Source: Nectonema munidae
Lineage: Eukaryota > Nematomorpha > Nectonematoida > Nectonematidae
Assembly (NCBI GenBank): GCA_030549495.1
Contig: JAUIRK010000570.1
Coordinates: forward strand, 1,040,501 to 1,104,500
Direction: 5' to 3'
Length of the DNA: 64,000 nucleotides
In this document: in pieces, positions 21,747 to 33,490 of the stretch
Layout of the letters: the number at the start of each line of letters is the position of its first letter
Position numbering within the stretch: the stretch's first letter is position 1
Position numbers and translations under genes: made by a program
Notes under the pieces: generated by a model
The model's input: only the letters and a program-made list of their open reading frames with translations
Told to the model about the DNA's origin: nothing
Databases searched by the model: none

Positions 21747-21930
21747 CTCCCTATGTTCCTTAGTGAAAGAGAGCCTCTTCCTTATGGAGACCTAACCTGA
21801 TAAGGTGTAATGGCTCCACTAAGGAGGAAGAGACTAGCATTTACATCACTTATGTAGTGTGGTAGTATGAGCCCTGCCTTAGGTGTGAGACCAAGACATG
21901 TCCCGGGCTCATTACTCTAACCACATTCTC
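21747..21930. ncRNA. candidate structured RNA or SINE with two long hairpins
   Basis: Three nested stems pair 21757-21765 (TCCTTAGTG) with 21817-21825 (CACTAAGGA), 21771-21775 (GAGCC) with 21812-21816 (GGCTC), and 21780-21785 (CCTTAT) with 21800-21805 (ATAAGG). A second hairpin pairs TGAGCCC (21868-21874) with GGGCTCA (21905-21911). It extends outward (TGTGGT/AGTA with TACT/ACCACA) and inward (CTT-GGT with ACCAAG). The block is GC-richer than its surroundings. On the minus strand TGGTTAGAGTAATGAGC resembles a tRNA A box, so a Pol III SINE is a real alternative. I match it to no known ncRNA family. Confidence 0.45.
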
Positions 21931-22547
21931 CAACTTGTTTTATAAGATGCACTTGAAATGAAAAAGGACACACTTCAAGTAAAAATGGCATATCTTCTTA
22001 CCTTTTTCAATGAGTTTTTATACAACTTAAAGTAGATTTCACTATATAGAAAACTGTTATCCATATGGGCTTGAAAGGGAAGGGAAGATAAACATAAACT
22101 CCTCTCAGGATTAAAATGCGAATCTCTTCTTACTGATATTTTAAAGATAAATCATCAAAATCAAGTAAAATTGGATTAAAATTTTTCCTATATAAATTTT
22201 GTCAAGGTATAGTGTTTTCATACAATAATTAAAAAAAAATTTATTTAAACATTTATAATCTTAATAGAGGATATTACATTCCCAAATAACAGGTAACATT
22301 GATATATCAACACTTTTTCTGAAAATTAATCGAATTAACAGCTAATTTTTATATAACTTTTATATGTCAAAACTTTTTTTGATTTTAATCATCAAAAAAT
22401 TAAAATGTCTTTATATTAGAGACAAATTTTAAAGAAGCAAAAAAGAGTAATTCTTTGTAAAAAAGTATTGACTAGTCGATATATGTCGACTCAGGCAGGT
22501 TTACTTAGCATGATACTTTTCAAGGAATTCAATAGCATTCTTTTTAA
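21931..22547. other. spacer, no gene recognised
   Basis: AT-rich, no coding or repeat signal seen. Confidence 0.4.
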
Positions 22548-22677
22548 CCCATTTAAGACCAAGCAAAGCAGACGATATTTAAAAAAACGCAGACGATTTA
22601 TATTCAAAGTCATTAAAAAAAGCAGACGAGGATGAAATTACTTATGTTCCAAAATAGGAACATTGGTCGTAAATGGG
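22548..22677. mobile_element. 130-bp MITE with TTAA target sites, copy 1
   Basis: The ends are CCCATTTAAGACC and, in reverse complement, CCCATTTACGACC. It is flanked on both sides by TTAA (22544-22547 and 22678-22681). The interior repeats GCAGACGA and shares most of its length with 59744-59874. TTAA duplication points to a piggyBac-type mobiliser. No coding capacity. Confidence 0.8.
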
Positions 22678-22681
22678 TTAA

Positions 22682-23100
22682 ACTCGTTTTATGCATCACA
22701 ACATGCATCTCGTTTATTTGCTTGGGAGATATGAAATTTGTATATTATGATGATGACCTTGGAAATACTCTGCTCTCAATTGAATATATTAATGGTAGAC
22801 CCTTTTAAAGAAGAGAGGGGTGTTTATTTGCTTAGAAGCTTTTCAGTTATATCACCTAAATTCCAATTGATTTCTATACTTCTCGCGCTTATCCTCAATG
22901 AATTGAATAATGCTATAATCAAAAAATGAACACACGATAATATAATACAAAATTTACATTGATTTTTATCCTATTTTTCTATGTTCCAACCATGGCTCTC
23001 ATTTGAGAACAAACTAAAAACCCAATTTAACAATATTTTTGCATTTTGGTGCAATACTAACTGAACATAATTATATTTATGGTGAGTCTTACAGGTAGTA
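22682..23100. other. spacer, no gene recognised
   Basis: AT-rich. The open frame at 22738-22929 has no family likeness. Confidence 0.4.
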
Positions 23101-23441
23101 AAAGTTACGGTACTTATGGGTTATCACCCCCCCCCCCCCCCCCCACTCTAAAATTTTTTTTCCAACTTAATAATTTTAAAATACTAATTGATTAATAATT
23201 TTAAATATATAATTAAATATATATATTTAAATTATGAAAATAAATTAAACTAATAAATTACTTTTTTGCTGTATGATTTTCATTAGTTATACTATATAAT
23301 ATTTTTTAGTAAGTTTTTTTATATATAAAATATTTTTATATTTAGTCATTTATTATTTTTACTCATCATTTAAATTAAAATAAAATTTTTTAAAAAATTT
23401 TTTAGAGTGGAGGGGAGATAACCCATAAGTACCAATGTTAC
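23101..23441. mobile_element. hAT-like MITE with poly-C tract
   Basis: The element spans 23109-23433. Its ends are GGTACTTATGGGTTATC and the reverse complement GATAACCCATAAGTACC, perfect over 17 bp, and the similarity extends across CCACTCTAAAA. The flanking 8-bp duplications AAAGTTAC (23101-23108) and AATGTTAC (23434-23441) match at 7 of 8. A run of about 20 C lies inside the left repeat. The centre is almost pure A+T. Confidence 0.8.
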
Positions 23442-25081
23442 TTCTAAACTATAAATATACATATAAACTTAATATACAAATACTTTAAATGAAATAAAAT
23501 AATTTAAACACTAATAATAATCTAAGGATATAGAATAATAGAAGGTTAAATTTATTAAATTAAATTTTCAATATTCAATCAGTTTTATAAAGAAGATTTT
23601 ATAATTGAAAAGAGCGACTCTGAAATATCTGCATGGATAAAATGTCACTTTCCTAAACGAGACACTTGGCTTAGCATTTTAAAGAGCAGGATAATCAGAC
23701 TAATCTAATGTGAAGAAGATTTGTAAAAAGCGTTTATAAAGACAACTATTTTAATCGATTTTTCTACATAACTTAAAGCAAGTAATTTCTATTTCATGAG
23801 TAACTGGTTACCAATTGTGCTTGAAAGAGTTAACCATTTGATAAGAGTCACGTGTTAGTCTTTCACCCATTTTATAACAGAAAAAGAGGATGACATTTAA
23901 TTTGACATAAAATTACATAGGTGTGCAATTCCACAACTGGTCCCAATAATATCCAAACCAAGACCAGATGGTCTATAGTTTAACGGACTACACAAATTAA
24001 GGACCGAACCGAAACGAAAGGACGGCTTTCAAACGGTTTTAGACGGTCCAAAAACTAAAAATTACTTTACCAATTTTACAGTACATCAATTAAATCAGTC
24101 AGATTTAGAGGAACTATAATACACAAAATAAGCTTTCAAATGACTACGGGCTTCTTTAAGTACCTTATGAAGTATATCCACTATATATGCGCATTATTAA
24201 TCACGTAATTCTACACATAATTTTCCATAAAGCAAATTTAAAATTCAACCTTGAAATGAGCATACATCTAGATATAGTTTAAAGTATCTTGGAACACGCC
24301 TTTTTTTCACATGGAATAACCCTTGGCTGGAATAGACAAAAAGTCTAAAGCCAATCTAGCAAAACCTTGAAATTTTTTCCTATAATTTATTTTTTGTAAT
24401 GAATGGGATATGTTAAAACCGGTCGTGAAACTGATTCTGAACAGATCTAATATATAGCCTATTGTGCCTCAATTTTTATATAATGGAGACTGAGATCTTT
24501 TTACTTAGTTAGAAAGTTAGTCACTAATTTATTCATTTAATAAGTTATTTAGTGTCATATGTTGTCATTGTGTATTTTCAAATAGAATTGATGGGAATAA
24601 ACAGTACGATAAACTTATTCTTAAATATAAAAGTTTCAATTTTTTAGCAACAAGAATCACCATTTAACATGAAAGTGTCCTAAAAGTGAGATTTATGTGG
24701 ACAAGCTTGTTTATTTGAGTCAAAACGGTTTATCATTCCTAGAACGATTAGTTCAAATTTTAACGTCTTCACATTATCACACGTACATATCATTTTTATC
24801 GAAATGATTTCAATAAGGCAAATAACAGGGTTAATGCAACGAACTCTTTTTAATTACTCAACCTTTAAAAAATAGCGTTCGTCATGGACCCAAAATGCCT
24901 CCATTTTATTTTGGATTTTTCAAGTACTCGGAGTCCAATTTTTGCAATTACTATGACTACGATATTTTCCCTCCAATTCGGCAATCTGGTTAAAGAAAGG
25001 AATTAAATTTTAATAATGAGGGACTTTATCCGGGGCGATTGGGAAGTATGTAAATAATTATTGCAGCTATATGTAAACGTA
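23442..25081. other. spacer with an unplaced GC-richer patch
   Basis: At 23930-24050 there are recurring GGTCC/GGACCGAACCGAAAC motifs ending in TAGACGGTCC, which may be part of a small transposon. No gene was recognised elsewhere. Confidence 0.35.
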
Positions 25082-25223
25082 AGGGTACCCTGGGGTGTTT
25101 TCATCGAGAAGGCACAATTACGCCGCTTGTATAGAACTATGCGCAAAGTAGGATTGATGCGGGATCGAATCCAAGACCTTGAGTTATCGAAAAGCAGTAT
25201 CTAACCAACGCTACTTACACCCC
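25082..25223 (-). repeat. tRNA-derived SINE, copy 3
   Basis: On the minus strand: GGGGTGTAAGTAGCGTTGG leading into GTTAGATACTG (A box region), B box GGATTCGATCC, and the body CATAGTTCTATACAAGCGG ending CGATGAAAACACCCC. It is the best-preserved copy of the family in the window. Confidence 0.75.
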
Positions 25224-25369
25224 ATATTATGTAATTAATAGGGATAAACTTTTCAGAGAGGCCAACATTTTTTATAACACATTACTATAATTTAAAGCTT
25301 ATCACTATTGAATACATAACTGAAATAATTTAATAGAACAGACAAGTCATGATAAATGACATAATAATG

Positions 25370-27550
25370 TTTAAGAATAAAAGTGGTTCAATTCGAAACT
25401 TAATGTTCCAAAAAAATGTAAATTGTATGCGAAATTTTTGAAAAACAATAATCCTATTTCCTGGAAACTGTAAACAAGAGCTAGAATTAAATATGATAAA
25501 ATTGCCAAACAAACCAAGGAGATTTTTTTATAATTCTAGATTCTCCTTAATGAAAAATAATATTAAAGGCACTTGGAGACTAATTAATAGTATCTTAGGT
25601 AATTTGAGTCTTGAAAAAATCTATCTTGAAAGTAACGATTCAACTCCCATTTTGGAAGTGTTTCTGGAAAAAGCATTCAATACGAAAATTCTTCTTTGTA
25701 CTCTACCCCAGTGGCGTAAACATGAGAATTGCCGCTCGAGCGGGTCATAAATTTGACGCCTCTTTTTATTTAAAAAAATTGGTTAAAAACGCATAAAACT
25801 TTATTTATTTATGAATTAGTTTTATATAAATGCTTATAATAGAAAATAATGCTTTAATATGAAAATTAAAAAAACTGAAAAATATTACATACAAATATTC
25901 ATTTTCAACTTTTTATAGATGAACTTTTCTAGCTTTTTTGTTAGCAAACTCTTCAATAACTTCGTAAAAAACTTTTTTCAGGTCTCAGATTCGTTGTGTA
26001 TGCATGTTTTTTTGTGTTTGTCAAATGAAAATCTCTTACAACACAAACTGTTATAAAGATCTTAACATCATATTGATTGCAATATATGAGTGATTTCAAA
26101 ATATGCCGCCCGAGGCGGACCGCCCCCACCTAGTTACGCCACTGCTCTACCCCCAAAATTAAAGTCTTTTTCTTTCATGAGGCTACAGTTAATGAAATTT
26201 TGACTATTGTAGGCTCGTTTAAATTTCAGAGTTCCTCTGAATGGATCTATATTTCTAACAAAATAGGATTAATTTTGATCAATTTTATTTCCCATAATCT
26301 CTGTGTATTGTTCAATAGAATGTTTGAACAAGAATGTTTTCCTGAAAGTCTTAAAATTGCAAAGGTAGTTTCGCTGTATATATATAATGTAAGTAATTAT
26401 AGACGTATTAGTATTCTTCATTTCATATCAAAAATTTTGGAAAAAAAAATCTATAATCGCATGATTGAATTTACTGAGAAATTTAATATTCTGAATAAAA
26501 GGCAGTTTGGCTTCAGATCCAATTCTTCAACAGGACTTGCAATCGGTAGTTAGGTCAATTCTAAGTCTTTTGACGAAAGATTTGAAACATGTGGAATATT
26601 TATTGATTTTTCCAAGGCGTTTGATAGAATAAATCATAAAATTTTAATTCAAAAGCTACATTCCTATGGGTTTAGGAGTAAATTTCTTAATTTACTCATA
26701 AGTTTTTTATCTGATAGAAAACAGTATGTAATGGTTAATGAGCACTCTTCTGATCTTATCTCCTTAAGTTGAGCTCTATTTTTAACTTTGTATATAAATG
26801 ATATTTTTGACTTGAAAAGCGATAATTTTGACATGTTTCTGTATGCAGACGATTGTGTAATTTTATACAAAAGGAACTGCTTATATTTGAATTATAATGC
26901 CATAAATGACTTTCTATGTAAGTTTTATCAATGGTCGTTAGCGAATTTTCTCGATATAAATGTGTCAAAATGTCATTATGTTAATTTTACGAGAAAAAGA
27001 AAGAGCGCCGCCAGCCAGCCTTCCAATTAAACTTGGAGGGAATATAAATTGGACTTCTACAAGAATTTGGGGGTTACACTGGATTCTCAGCTTAATCTTC
27101 CTGAACATTCCAATAATGTTAGTAAGGAAGTATTTATTGCTATTGGGAGATTGTTTAAATTGGAGAGATATATTAATGCTTTGATCTAATCTAAACTTTT
27201 ATATTTTAATTTTATATAGCGTCTAAACAATCTCACCAAATTTTCAATTCTTCAAAATAAACAAAATAAAGCTCATTGAGAAAGATAATTTATCTGAAAC
27301 GAAAATTAAATATCAAATTTTGGATTTGAAACAACTTAATGATTACCAATCAGCTGCATTTGTTCATAAAAGTATACATTATAATTATATTTGAAGTAAA
27401 AAAAAATTTCAATACGCATTATAATCACAATATAAGGAAAATAAGATGTAAATTACATACTTATAATAAATGTTTTCTTGTAAAAAATATAAACACATGG
27501 AATTCGATCCCTCTTCACATACGACATATGAAGAATATTAAAAGCTTTAA
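25370..27550 (+). pseudogene. LINE (Jockey/CR1-like) reverse transcriptase, decayed, interrupted by MITE
   Basis: In order: NNIKGTWRLINSILGN linker (25558), then after the MITE VSNYRRISILHFISKILEK, KRQFGFRSNSST (26498), FIDFSKAFDRINHKIL (26600), LTLYINDIF, and FLYADDCVILY (26838, catalytic Asp pair), then LANFLDINVSKCHYV and the thumb region (NLGVTLDSQLNL). From 27339 the C-terminal NTWNSIPLHIRHMKNIKSF appears. Several stops and shifts break the frame. The order of motifs is complete from linker to C-terminus, and the 3' end resumes after the piggyBac at 29818. Confidence 0.85.
25701..26152. mobile_element. 436-bp hAT-like MITE (CAGTGGCGTAA ends) inside the LINE
   Basis: The element spans 25709-26144. 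The ends are CAGTGGCGTAA and the exact reverse complement TTACGCCACTG. The 8-bp target duplication CTCTACCC is perfect (25701-25708 and 26145-26152). The ends resemble those of hAT elements A, B and C in this window (CAGNGGCGTAGC), so it is probably a deletion derivative of that group. No coding capacity was recognised. Confidence 0.88.
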
Positions 27551-29821
27551 CACTAGAATGGCCGATATTTTTTTTACTATGGTTGGCCATAGTGTCGAAA
27601 TCGACACTATTAGTTTTTTCTACTTTAAATCATAAAATGTTTACAAAAGTATTTAAATTATTTTAAGTTTTATTTATTACACATCTTACAAAGAGCATAT
27701 ATAACTCTGAAATTGCTTACTGAACAACTACCACAAACTGCTTGAAGAAAATCTTTACAAATGGTAACGCTTGTGTTGTTGCATTCTTTATTTGTGCATT
27801 TTCTTCTTTTCCTCTTCTCAGAAACAGGCAAATTTGCATTAGAATTTTTCTTTGCTGCAATTTTTCGAAGATTTTCGATCAATTGAATCAAAAATTGCTT
27901 CCGAGTGACCTTGACACTACTTGCTTTTTTATATACAATCCATGCATTCAACAAAGCAATGTCAAGCATATTGTACCATACTGATAATGGCCATCTTCTT
28001 GATGCAGACAAAGTGGTGTATTTTCTTAACTCATCAAATCCACAATATTAACGCCAATTTTATTATGATTATAGAAGTCGATTACAGTTGGTTTTTTATT
28101 TCTGATCGCTTGAAACTGTAGGAGAGTCATGCATTGAAGATAAAAGGCAGACAGATCTTTTTTCTTTGCATTGGTAATTCACAAACATGCATCCAACCTT
28201 ATCGTTGTAATAAAACTTACTTTCAAATTTTTTACCTTTTTCATAACACATCATTTCTTTTGTTACACCTTTACTATTTGCTCTCAATGTTCCAACAAAG
28301 GAGATTTTATGGGTAGTGAGTTTTTGAACTAACGCGACGCTTGAAAAAAAGTTATCTGCCGTTATGTTGTAACCTTTGTTTTTTATTTCAGAAGTCAACC
28401 TCATAACAACATCTTCAGCAAGAGGCTTACCAAAACGAAAAGCTTTCTCTTGTGCTCCTAAATAAGGCAAAATTTTGTAAATATATTTACTTTCTACTTC
28501 CACGAGAAGCCAGAACTTGATGCCAAACTTATCGGGTTTATTAGGCATATAAACAATGAAGGGGCAACGATTTTTCAATGGAAGTAGTTGCTCGTCGATT
28601 GTCAAGCTGAAATGGGGAATAAAGGAATTCATACAATTTTGAACAAAAATATCGAAAATTTCTCTAACATGCGTAAATTTATCTGTACTTACTCTCTCAT
28701 TTCTTGAAGACTTATCGTCAAATCGGAGTGACTGAAGAATAAATTTAAAATCATTTCTTGACATAGTTGATCTAAATAAATTAGGCACATATTTTTCATT
28801 CCAAAGAAAGTCAAGGCTATGACGTTTGCCATAAAGACCTCGTGCATATTGTAAAGCAATAAATGCTTCAAGTTCTTCAAAGCTTAGTGACCCAATAGTA
28901 TTGGTTTTTTGAGCATACAACTCTGTATTTCTTTTTATTATTCGAAGCATTGGTTCACTTATAAAAAGCTTCCATGCCATGAAGGTGATATCGAAGCTTG
29001 TCTTTTGACCAGAGGAGGTAAACCTGGTTTAGCAGAAAACACATTATGCTTTCTAACACGTCCTCGCTGAGAAAAAAACAACTCTCTCCAAACAGAACCA
29101 CCTTTTGTGACTAAAGTGCAGCCTTGATCATCAAAATCTTCACTTTTAAGACTAGATAATGATCCTTCTGATTTTACGAATGAATAAAAACTTTGACTCT
29201 CTAAAGAGCAATCTTCGCTGGTTGATGCATCTTGAAAAGCTATATTCTCAGACATTTTTTGTAATCAATGTAAAACAACGAAATAAAAGCAAAGATATGA
29301 AGCAAAAAAAGTATGAAGAAATGTGACGTATTTTTACTTCAACAGAAGATAAGCAAACTGTATGAAGCAAGAAGTATGCGTATCTGTAAAAAATATTAGA
29401 TAATTCATCATGTGAAAGTGCATTGCAAGATTATACACGTGTTCTTAGCAATAAAAGAACTTCCGCCATTCTATGTTCCTAGTCATTTGCTCCTTATTTT
29501 TCGCATACACATATATAATACATGGTAATGGGATAAATATGTTTATAAATAAAGATCTATTATCTATAAATAATGTAAAAGTATTTGATTTAACTTAATA
29601 AAAGATGATGTCGAAAACGACACTTTGGCCAAGGGAGGTAAATTTGACGAAAAATTTTTGCCTTTCAAATTTTTTTAAAATTTTATGATAATTACTTCTA
29701 AAAAACAAAGAAAAAAAATTCTAAAGTTCAAAGTAAACTGATTTGATGAATCAGGATTGAGTTATATAAATTTTTGTAAAGTGAAATGTCGAAATCGACA
29801 CCATGGCCATTCTAGTGTAAA
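27547..29821 (-). mobile_element. nearly complete piggyBac-type transposon inside the LINE
   Basis: The element spans 27551-29817 (2267 bp). Both ends read CACTAGAATGGCC inward. The left flank is TTAA (27547-27550) and the right is TAAA (29818-29821), a one-base change from the expected duplication. Three palindromes of the form TGTCGAAAWCGACA lie near the ends (27593-27606, 29609-29622, 29787-29800). Removing it restores the LINE reading KSF...QK across the junction. Confidence 0.88.
27670..29255 (-). pseudogene. piggyBac transposase, lightly broken
   Basis: The start codon at 29255 opens an acidic N-terminal region (MSENIAFQDASTSEDCS). The core (28980-28096) holds FEELEAFIALQYARGLYG, SRNDFKFILQSLRFDD, SLTIDEQLLPLKNRCPF (first catalytic Asp), FGIKFWLLVE, GYNITADNFFSS (second Asp) and GTLRANSKGVTKEM. 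A NHNKIGVNIVD stretch near 28040 is the third Asp region. The C-terminal part (28011-27670) has WYNMLDIALLNAWIVYKK and a cysteine-rich end (CTNKEC, VCGSC, CKMC) like the piggyBac CRD finger. About 500 codons overall. The frame changes near 28970 and near 28090-28020, so it is now inactive but young compared with the host LINE. Confidence 0.88.
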
Positions 29822-29875
29822 AATGCAAAAAGTTTTTTCTCTTTTAACTGTTGTTTTTTGCTCTATTATTTTTGA
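29818..29875 (+). pseudogene. LINE 3' end resuming after piggyBac
   Basis: The sequence AAATGCAAAAAGTTTTTTC continues the LINE C-terminal frame that stops at 27546. It is the short 3' end of the element at 25370-27550. Confidence 0.5.
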
Positions 29876-29878
29876 CTT

Positions 29879-29985
29879 ACCCTCAAAATTATTGGGGGGT
29901 GAAATTTTTTCTTGCAATTTTCAAAAATAGCGGTCTGGAAATACCACGGGAGACCAAATATTCAAGCAATCCTTTAAAATAAACA
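29879..29985 (+). repeat. hAT-like terminal repeat, shared with 56630-56740
   Basis: About 105 bp from CCTCAAAATTATTGGGG to TCAAGCAATCCTTTAAAAT recur at 56633-56739. At 56622 the copy starts CAGGGGCGCACATCC, as in a hAT terminus. Here that outermost part is missing. Confidence 0.65.
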
Positions 29986-31276
29986 TATAAACTTATTTTA
30001 AATAAACAAGCATAAACTTTATCGAATCAACACCCACTTGGGCAACGAAAACTTTTTTGCAACTGGTTGAATTTTTTAAATGGATTTTCCTAGGTTGTTC
30101 TCTCTTAATTTTATGAGAATAACTTAAAATAATGTTGGAAGAAACAAAAAATATTATTCAGAAAACGATTGCATGATTAAAGTTACACTTGTATAAAAAA
30201 AGATTATTATCATCTTAATAATCTTAATAGCATCTTCTTTTGTGGTGAAAAATTGGAAACAATACAAAAAAACTTTAAATTTAAAACCTTAAATTCAATC
30301 ATTCAATTAGATCGGAAAAAGGAGTTTAGACATAAACTTCTAATAAATTGTAATTAACTGTGTTTCCTTTTAATAAAGTTCTTGACGAATGTGTCCAGGG
30401 GTTGATTAAACTGATAGAAAAAATAAAATAATATTGAACTTTTAAATAACTTGTATTTCAACAGTTGTCGGCACTAATGTCTTCTTGGAGGAAATAATAC
30501 AAAAATAAAAAGAAGAGGCGATAATTATACACTGACAAAATAGGCCCTCAATGAAACTTGGTCTATTTTAATTCTGTTTAAATACAATTTTGTCAAAAAA
30601 AACTTGTTTCATTCCTCAAAAATGATGCTTCTCGCTATGAAAAGCTATGAAAAAACTTTATTTTATTACAACTGGTAAAATTAACTAACAACTATATAAA
30701 ATTATTAACTTCGCATGTTGCTCAAAAAGTGTCAAAATAAAGAGAAAGTTTCATTAGATCGATGTAAACAATCGAAATAACTTGAAGGTTGAGTTGGTTC
30801 AACGGAAAATAGTTTGAAAAGTTCAGGTTTTAGATATTGAGTTCAGGGTGTATTTATTGATTTTAAACCTTTGCATTATAAATGGGTTCGATAAAAAATT
30901 ATTGCTTCAATGATCGTTAGTGAGCGTCATGAAGTGTTGTGAAGAGAGACACCTCGCCCCCCGGATGTGCTCGACTTCTCTATCCAGATTCTAATAATTG
31001 GATCCTATTTGAATGAAGTAGAAGTTCCTACTTCTTTTTATATTGAACTTCTTTCTTGTACTGCCATGTTTGACATACTTATTATTATAACCTCTATATT
31101 TTTTGTTGAATGGCAACAACTTAACGGTTTGGTCGCTCGTAATAAATCTTACATTATCTTAATAGCATAAGTCATTAGATATAAAAACTGAATAAAATTG
31201 AAAACTGTATTAGAAGTACTAAATGAGATATTATTAGATTTTAGATGTTTAAAATATAAAAATATCTTTAAAAGTG
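29986..31276. other. spacer, no gene recognised
   Basis: AT-rich. A 67-codon frame at 30967-31170 has no family likeness. It may be the interior of the element whose end lies at 32297-32341. Confidence 0.35.
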
Positions 31277-31300
31277 ATTATTATTATTATTATTATTTAT
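31277..31300. repeat. (ATT)n microsatellite
   Basis: About seven ATT units in a row. Such runs often mark LINE 3' tails, but no LINE body was recognised directly upstream. Confidence 0.7.
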
Positions 31301-32296
31301 AAATATTGAAAAGTATTCAGGCATTGACTTATTGAGCATAGTATTTTAATTTGTCTTACCTGTGAAAACAAAATGTTTTTTTAAAGTATTTGTGTTTGTA
31401 ATTAAAACACTCCTATAAAAAACTATAAAATGTTTTTGTTAACTCTTCAACTTTTAAGGTAATTTAAAAAATGTTTAATGAAACAATTAACTTACGTTAC
31501 TTTACTTACATTAAATGCGTTAAAATTTAATTACAAAAATCAATATTTTTATTTTTTAGATTTTTGGAATTCTAGATTTTCATTTCCAATCAAATAATGC
31601 AAGTTTTTACAGGCACAGATCTTTTATTGTTTCTTGGTTTATTTTTAAAAATTCAATGGTTTTTGGCCTGATTATATATTTATTTTTAATTGTTTAATTT
31701 GTTAGTCAATCAGTTTCTATAATAACTACAATTCTATTAGAATTTATATTAAAGTCTAATCTTCAGTATCTCACTTGACTAGGGAGTAGACTAGAGACAG
31801 GGCCTCTCCTTTTCATCCCAAATTTCGTCTCAGTTGGTTGGGCAAGCTTGACAGAAATAAAATTTCAAAAATAAAAAAGCATGGAAATTTGCGTTGAAGC
31901 AACGGCCTTAAAAAGTCTTTTAGAAGTTCTACTTTTGACAGAGAGAATTGATGAACATGTTCCTTTAATTAAAAGGAATGAGAATAAAGCCAGAATCAAG
32001 GACGTTTCTAAAGTAAAACATCATCATTAATTGACAAACATTTACTATCTAATTTTACATGTAAAAATTCATATAATATAAATCAATTTAATACATTGAA
32101 CAGATATATAATAGCTGAACTGAAGGCGTAATCTTTGTATATAAAATATTTAAATCCGCATTTATGTATTCAAAAAGATATATTTTATATATATAATTGA
32201 AAAGTTTTCAATTATTATTGTTGATATGTATTGTAAATTCATCATTATATTTAATTATCAAATGATTTAAAATTCTTTTATAATAAATTTTAAAAT
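31301..32296. other. spacer, no gene recognised
   Basis: AT-rich, no feature supported. Confidence 0.4.
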
Positions 32297-32341
32297 AAAA
32301 TTCACCGCCCCTCCGCCAAATTTTAAGGATGTGCGCCCCTG
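32297..32341 (-). repeat. hAT-like terminal repeat (CAGGGGCGCACATCC end), inverted
   Basis: On the minus strand it starts CAGGGGCGCACATCCTTAAA, followed by TTTGGCGGAGGGGCGG, the same family end as at 56622. Together with 29879 it could bound a 2.4-kb element, but no matching target duplication was found. Confidence 0.5.
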
Positions 32342-33239
32342 GTAATAATCTCCATAATGTATGTTAAAGAACTTACGGCAAAAATGTCGGTAATGAAATT
32401 TGAGAGGAGGATTCATGAATTGTGGCAGCAATATTTCACATTAGAAACGAAACGAAGCTTATCTAAAAAGAATAAAGATATGAAGAAACATTGGAGTGAT
32501 TCCACTTTTATCTTTTCGTTAACAACTTTAATCGCACAATTTCCATAATATTATACAATACATCAGCATGAGAGGTAATCGGAATCGTAAGAATCGGGAT
32601 TTTTTCATGCATCGGAATCAAATCGGAAAAATTTACTGCTACCTTCCGGTACCTCGTCCCGATTCTTCAATTATTTATTTTTTATTTTTTTAAAAAACAA
32701 AATTAACATTTTATGTATAACAAGGTCTATTGTTCAATACTCTTTTCTGATACATTCTGATGTTGAACTGAGAGAAAGGAAAGAATTGATCAGGAGTTTT
32801 TATTTCTGGCTTGTGTGGGTTAGGAAAGAGTTTCAATTGGAAATGATAATCTAAGAACATGAAGACTCCTTTGTTCTCAGCGTCTTATAGATCTTCGGTA
32901 TATTGTTAAAACATGTAATCAGGTAAATGATGATTTAGTTTGGCATTAAATGCCAAAGGCAAATTAAGAATTTGTAAAGCGGTTGGTAGTTTGGTTTATA
33001 GATGTTATCGTGATGCAATGAACCGATCAGTCGACTTAAAACAAACGGGTTCCTTCATTCAGGTTTCCTTTTGAATTCAATTAAAAATTCGGTTTTCTTT
33101 ACGTTGTATTTTTGGGACATTAGCTGTTAAAGGGTTAATAGGGAATAAATTTTTTTTTATAATTTTTCTTCTAACTACGTCATGGATAGAAGGTAAAATA
33201 AGTACTACTTTTAAAACTTTGGTGAGTCCATATTTGTTA
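32342..33239. other. spacer, no gene recognised
   Basis: It includes a small patch with repeated AATCGG motifs at 32576-32670, perhaps a MITE remnant. Confidence 0.35.
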
Positions 33240-33490
33240 AAGTGAAATTTCCCAATTTAATTTAAGTAAATCATTTGATTCAGTTTCCCATGGCAAATGG
33301 ATAAGTATCGAATATTATTACATGGAAGATATCACACTGTTAATGTATTGTTTTCTTTTTTAATTCCTTTACCTATAAAAATTGGTATTCTTCCAGGACC
33401 TACTTTAATACATCCGTTTTTATTTTTGATTCATATTAATATCTTTTTTGTAAATCCTCTTTTCAAATTACTAAAGGGATCATAATGACG
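33240..33490 (+). pseudogene. LINE reverse transcriptase fragment
   Basis: NLSKSFDSVSHGKW (about 33262) corresponds to the DLSKAFDSVxH motif. LPGPTLIHPFLFLIHINIFF (33390-33450) corresponds to the GVPQGSxLGPLLFLIYINDL motif. A shift separates the two. It is short and old. Confidence 0.65.

Noticed and set aside
28096-29255. piggyBac frames as a domesticated PGBD gene
   Set aside because: The element keeps its ends and TTAA-type flanks and has frame changes, so it is a recent transposon and not a host gene.
30967-31170. 67-codon frame with TSFYIELLSC
   Set aside because: No homology recognised and no splice or start support.
29879-32341. One complete 2.4-kb hAT between two CAGGGGCGCACATCC-type ends
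   Set aside because: The left end lacks the outermost bases and no matching 8-bp duplication was found.
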